Assembly: GCA_013398615.1 (NCBI GenBank)
Contig: VZSR01001479.1
Span: 17,012,717 to 17,076,716, forward strand
Direction of reading: 5' to 3'
Length of the DNA: 64,000 nt
Origin: Brachypodius melanocephalos
Lineage: Eukaryota; Chordata; Aves; Passeriformes; Pycnonotidae
The position numbers and the translations under genes were made by a program. Below, piece by piece: positions 62,701-64,000 of this stretch (position 1 is its first letter; each line of letters begins with the position of its first letter). The notes below the pieces were generated by a model. The model saw only the letters and a program-made list of their open reading frames with translations. It was not told the DNA's origin and did not search any database.

Positions 62701-64000
62701 CATTCTGCTACGATGGGGGATCTGGGGATGTAGGAAGCATGCCCTGGTGAGAACTGGGGAGCAGAGCAGTCCAGTTGAGGACAGGGAAAATAGTCCTTGC
62801 CATGAACCCTCTGACTTTGGGGGTGTGTGGCAAAAAATGTACCAGAGGTGAGAACAAAGCACAGACGTGAGGCATTGCTGCTGCTGTTGTTGTTGTAGAT
62901 TGTAGAATTGGTCACTGAGTTACTGAGTTCATCTGTTCCTGCTTTCAGACACAGGGTTGTGCAACTCCAGTGGGAGTCTGCACAGGCAGAAGCTGTGCTG
63001 CAGCAGTGTGAGGTGAGGGAGACAACTGGCAAGGGCAGGTCAGCGCCAGGGTTGTTCCTTATATGGCTGCTAAATGTCTGGAGTGTGTTTCTTGGTATAT
63101 GGTTTACGGGAAGAAGCTTCAGGTGCTGCGCTCCTGCTCTGCTGAATATCAAATGCTATTGCTGAGGCTGCACTGAGCTGCACTGAGCCGAGGCCAGAAG
63201 GAGGTAGGTAGCTGGGATTCATTCAAATACTAAGCATTTGACTGGCCAACCCTGATATGGTCTGCAAAACTGCTGCCAAAAATCCCTCCCTTTCCAGGGA
63301 CTGGCAAAGGTGGCAAGCATCATGTGGGCAGCCTCGTCCTGGGGCTGGCAGCACAGTGGGGGTAAACAGGGCAGGGTGCTCTCAGGATGGGGTCCCCAGA
63401 AGAGATTTAGCTTAGCCAGGGATAGACAACTTTTTATATCAGGCCCTGCTTTGGTTTTTGTTTCTTCAGCTGAGAATATCGAATGGGAAAGCTCCTGTTT
63501 GCCAGGAAGAGATGTAAACTACATCTGGACTAAGATGTAATGCTGGCTGCCTGTACCTGTGCACAGCTTGTTTTAAACAGCACCAATTTACATTTTCACG
63601 GGTTATTTTTTCCTCTTTTAGAGCACACTACCACTGGCAATCATCCACTAGCAGTGCTTCTTTGGGGGCTTAGCTACAGTGAATCATGCTTGGAGAACAT
63701 GCCATGTTTTTGATTGCTGGAACGTTGCTTTTCTGCACTATGGGATTTTTAAAGTGAAAATATTTTCAGCTTTCCCAAACCCACAAAAATACTGTTTATC
63801 AGTGCCCTAGAGATCAGTGTTTAAACCAAACAATTTAGTGCAACAAGGAGGGTGTTTTGACTTATGGGAAACAAATTTTAAAGGCAAACAAATTGCTTTA
63901 TAAATACACATATACCTACACACACACCCGTACACATATATATATATGAAAGACAGAAATGTAGACGGTTCAGGCAGCTCTAAAACTCTAAAGTTGTGTC
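59703..64000. other. Intergenic stretch at the right edge
   Basis: No gene is supported. The longest open frames are on the minus strand (60226-60663, 145 codons; 62550-63152, 200 codons) and match nothing I recognise. A CTG/TTG triplet run lies at 62878-62897. Confidence 0.55.
63903..63947. repeat. (CA)n / (TA)n compound microsatellite
   Basis: Interrupted CA dinucleotides (ACACACACACCC and nearby) run into ATATATATATA. The compound repeat is about 45 bases long and lies close to the window edge. Confidence 0.85.

Noticed and set aside
34726..64000. A second K2P channel gene (KCNK16 or KCNK17), SAYSD1 or GLP1R
   Set aside because: I saw no further GYG/GFG pore exon, no SAYSD1-type membrane exon and no class B receptor exon on either strand. 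Short exons could be missed by eye.
1..64000. CRISPR array, prokaryotic operon or phage-like gene cluster
   Set aside because: There are no spaced direct repeats and no dense coding, and the gene structure is vertebrate; none is expected here.

Overview
The window reads as nuclear DNA of a bird. It is AT-rich and gene-poor, it carries several 3'-end fragments of CR1 LINE elements and one long terminal repeat of a kind I know from bird genomes, and its only recognisable gene is a vertebrate ion-channel gene with large introns. CR1 also occurs in other sauropsids, so bird is the best reading but is not proven. A block of exactly 100 N marks a draft-assembly gap.

Positions 1-30349 hold the whole coding region of KCNK5 (TASK-2, K2P5.1), a two-pore-domain potassium channel, on the + strand. 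Five coding exons (225-410, 25748-25859, 27244-27410, 28543-28711, 29535-30349) join in frame to 1449 bases, giving 482 residues plus a stop. Every junction has GT and AG borders. The protein has four membrane segments, the two selectivity filters TIGYG and TIGFG, the extracellular pH sensor Arg224, the intracellular pH sensor Lys245, Cys51 of the cap and a basic stretch after TM4. Exon 1 lies in a CpG-rich promoter region. Intron 1 is 25.3 kb and holds CR1 fragments, the LTR with the gap, and simple repeats. The 3' UTR probably runs about 4.4 kb to a poly(A) signal at 34702.

From about 34.7 kb to 64 kb I find no gene I can support. This stretch holds CR1 fragments on both strands, simple and low-complexity repeats, scattered AATAAA sites, a GC-richer island at 44.6-45.25 kb that I cannot explain, and a perfect steroid-receptor-type palindrome at 54678-54692 with a third half-site beside it. 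In mammals the genes next to KCNK5 are KCNK17/KCNK16 on one side and SAYSD1/GLP1R on the other; none is seen here, so this looks like the intergenic space downstream of KCNK5.

I see no undescribed multi-gene system. The points most worth checking are a tandem splice donor at the end of exon 3 that would remove three residues in frame, the steroid-response-like element, the readable intron-1 extension of exon 1 with its CAG tract, and the lineage-specific C-terminal tail of the channel.
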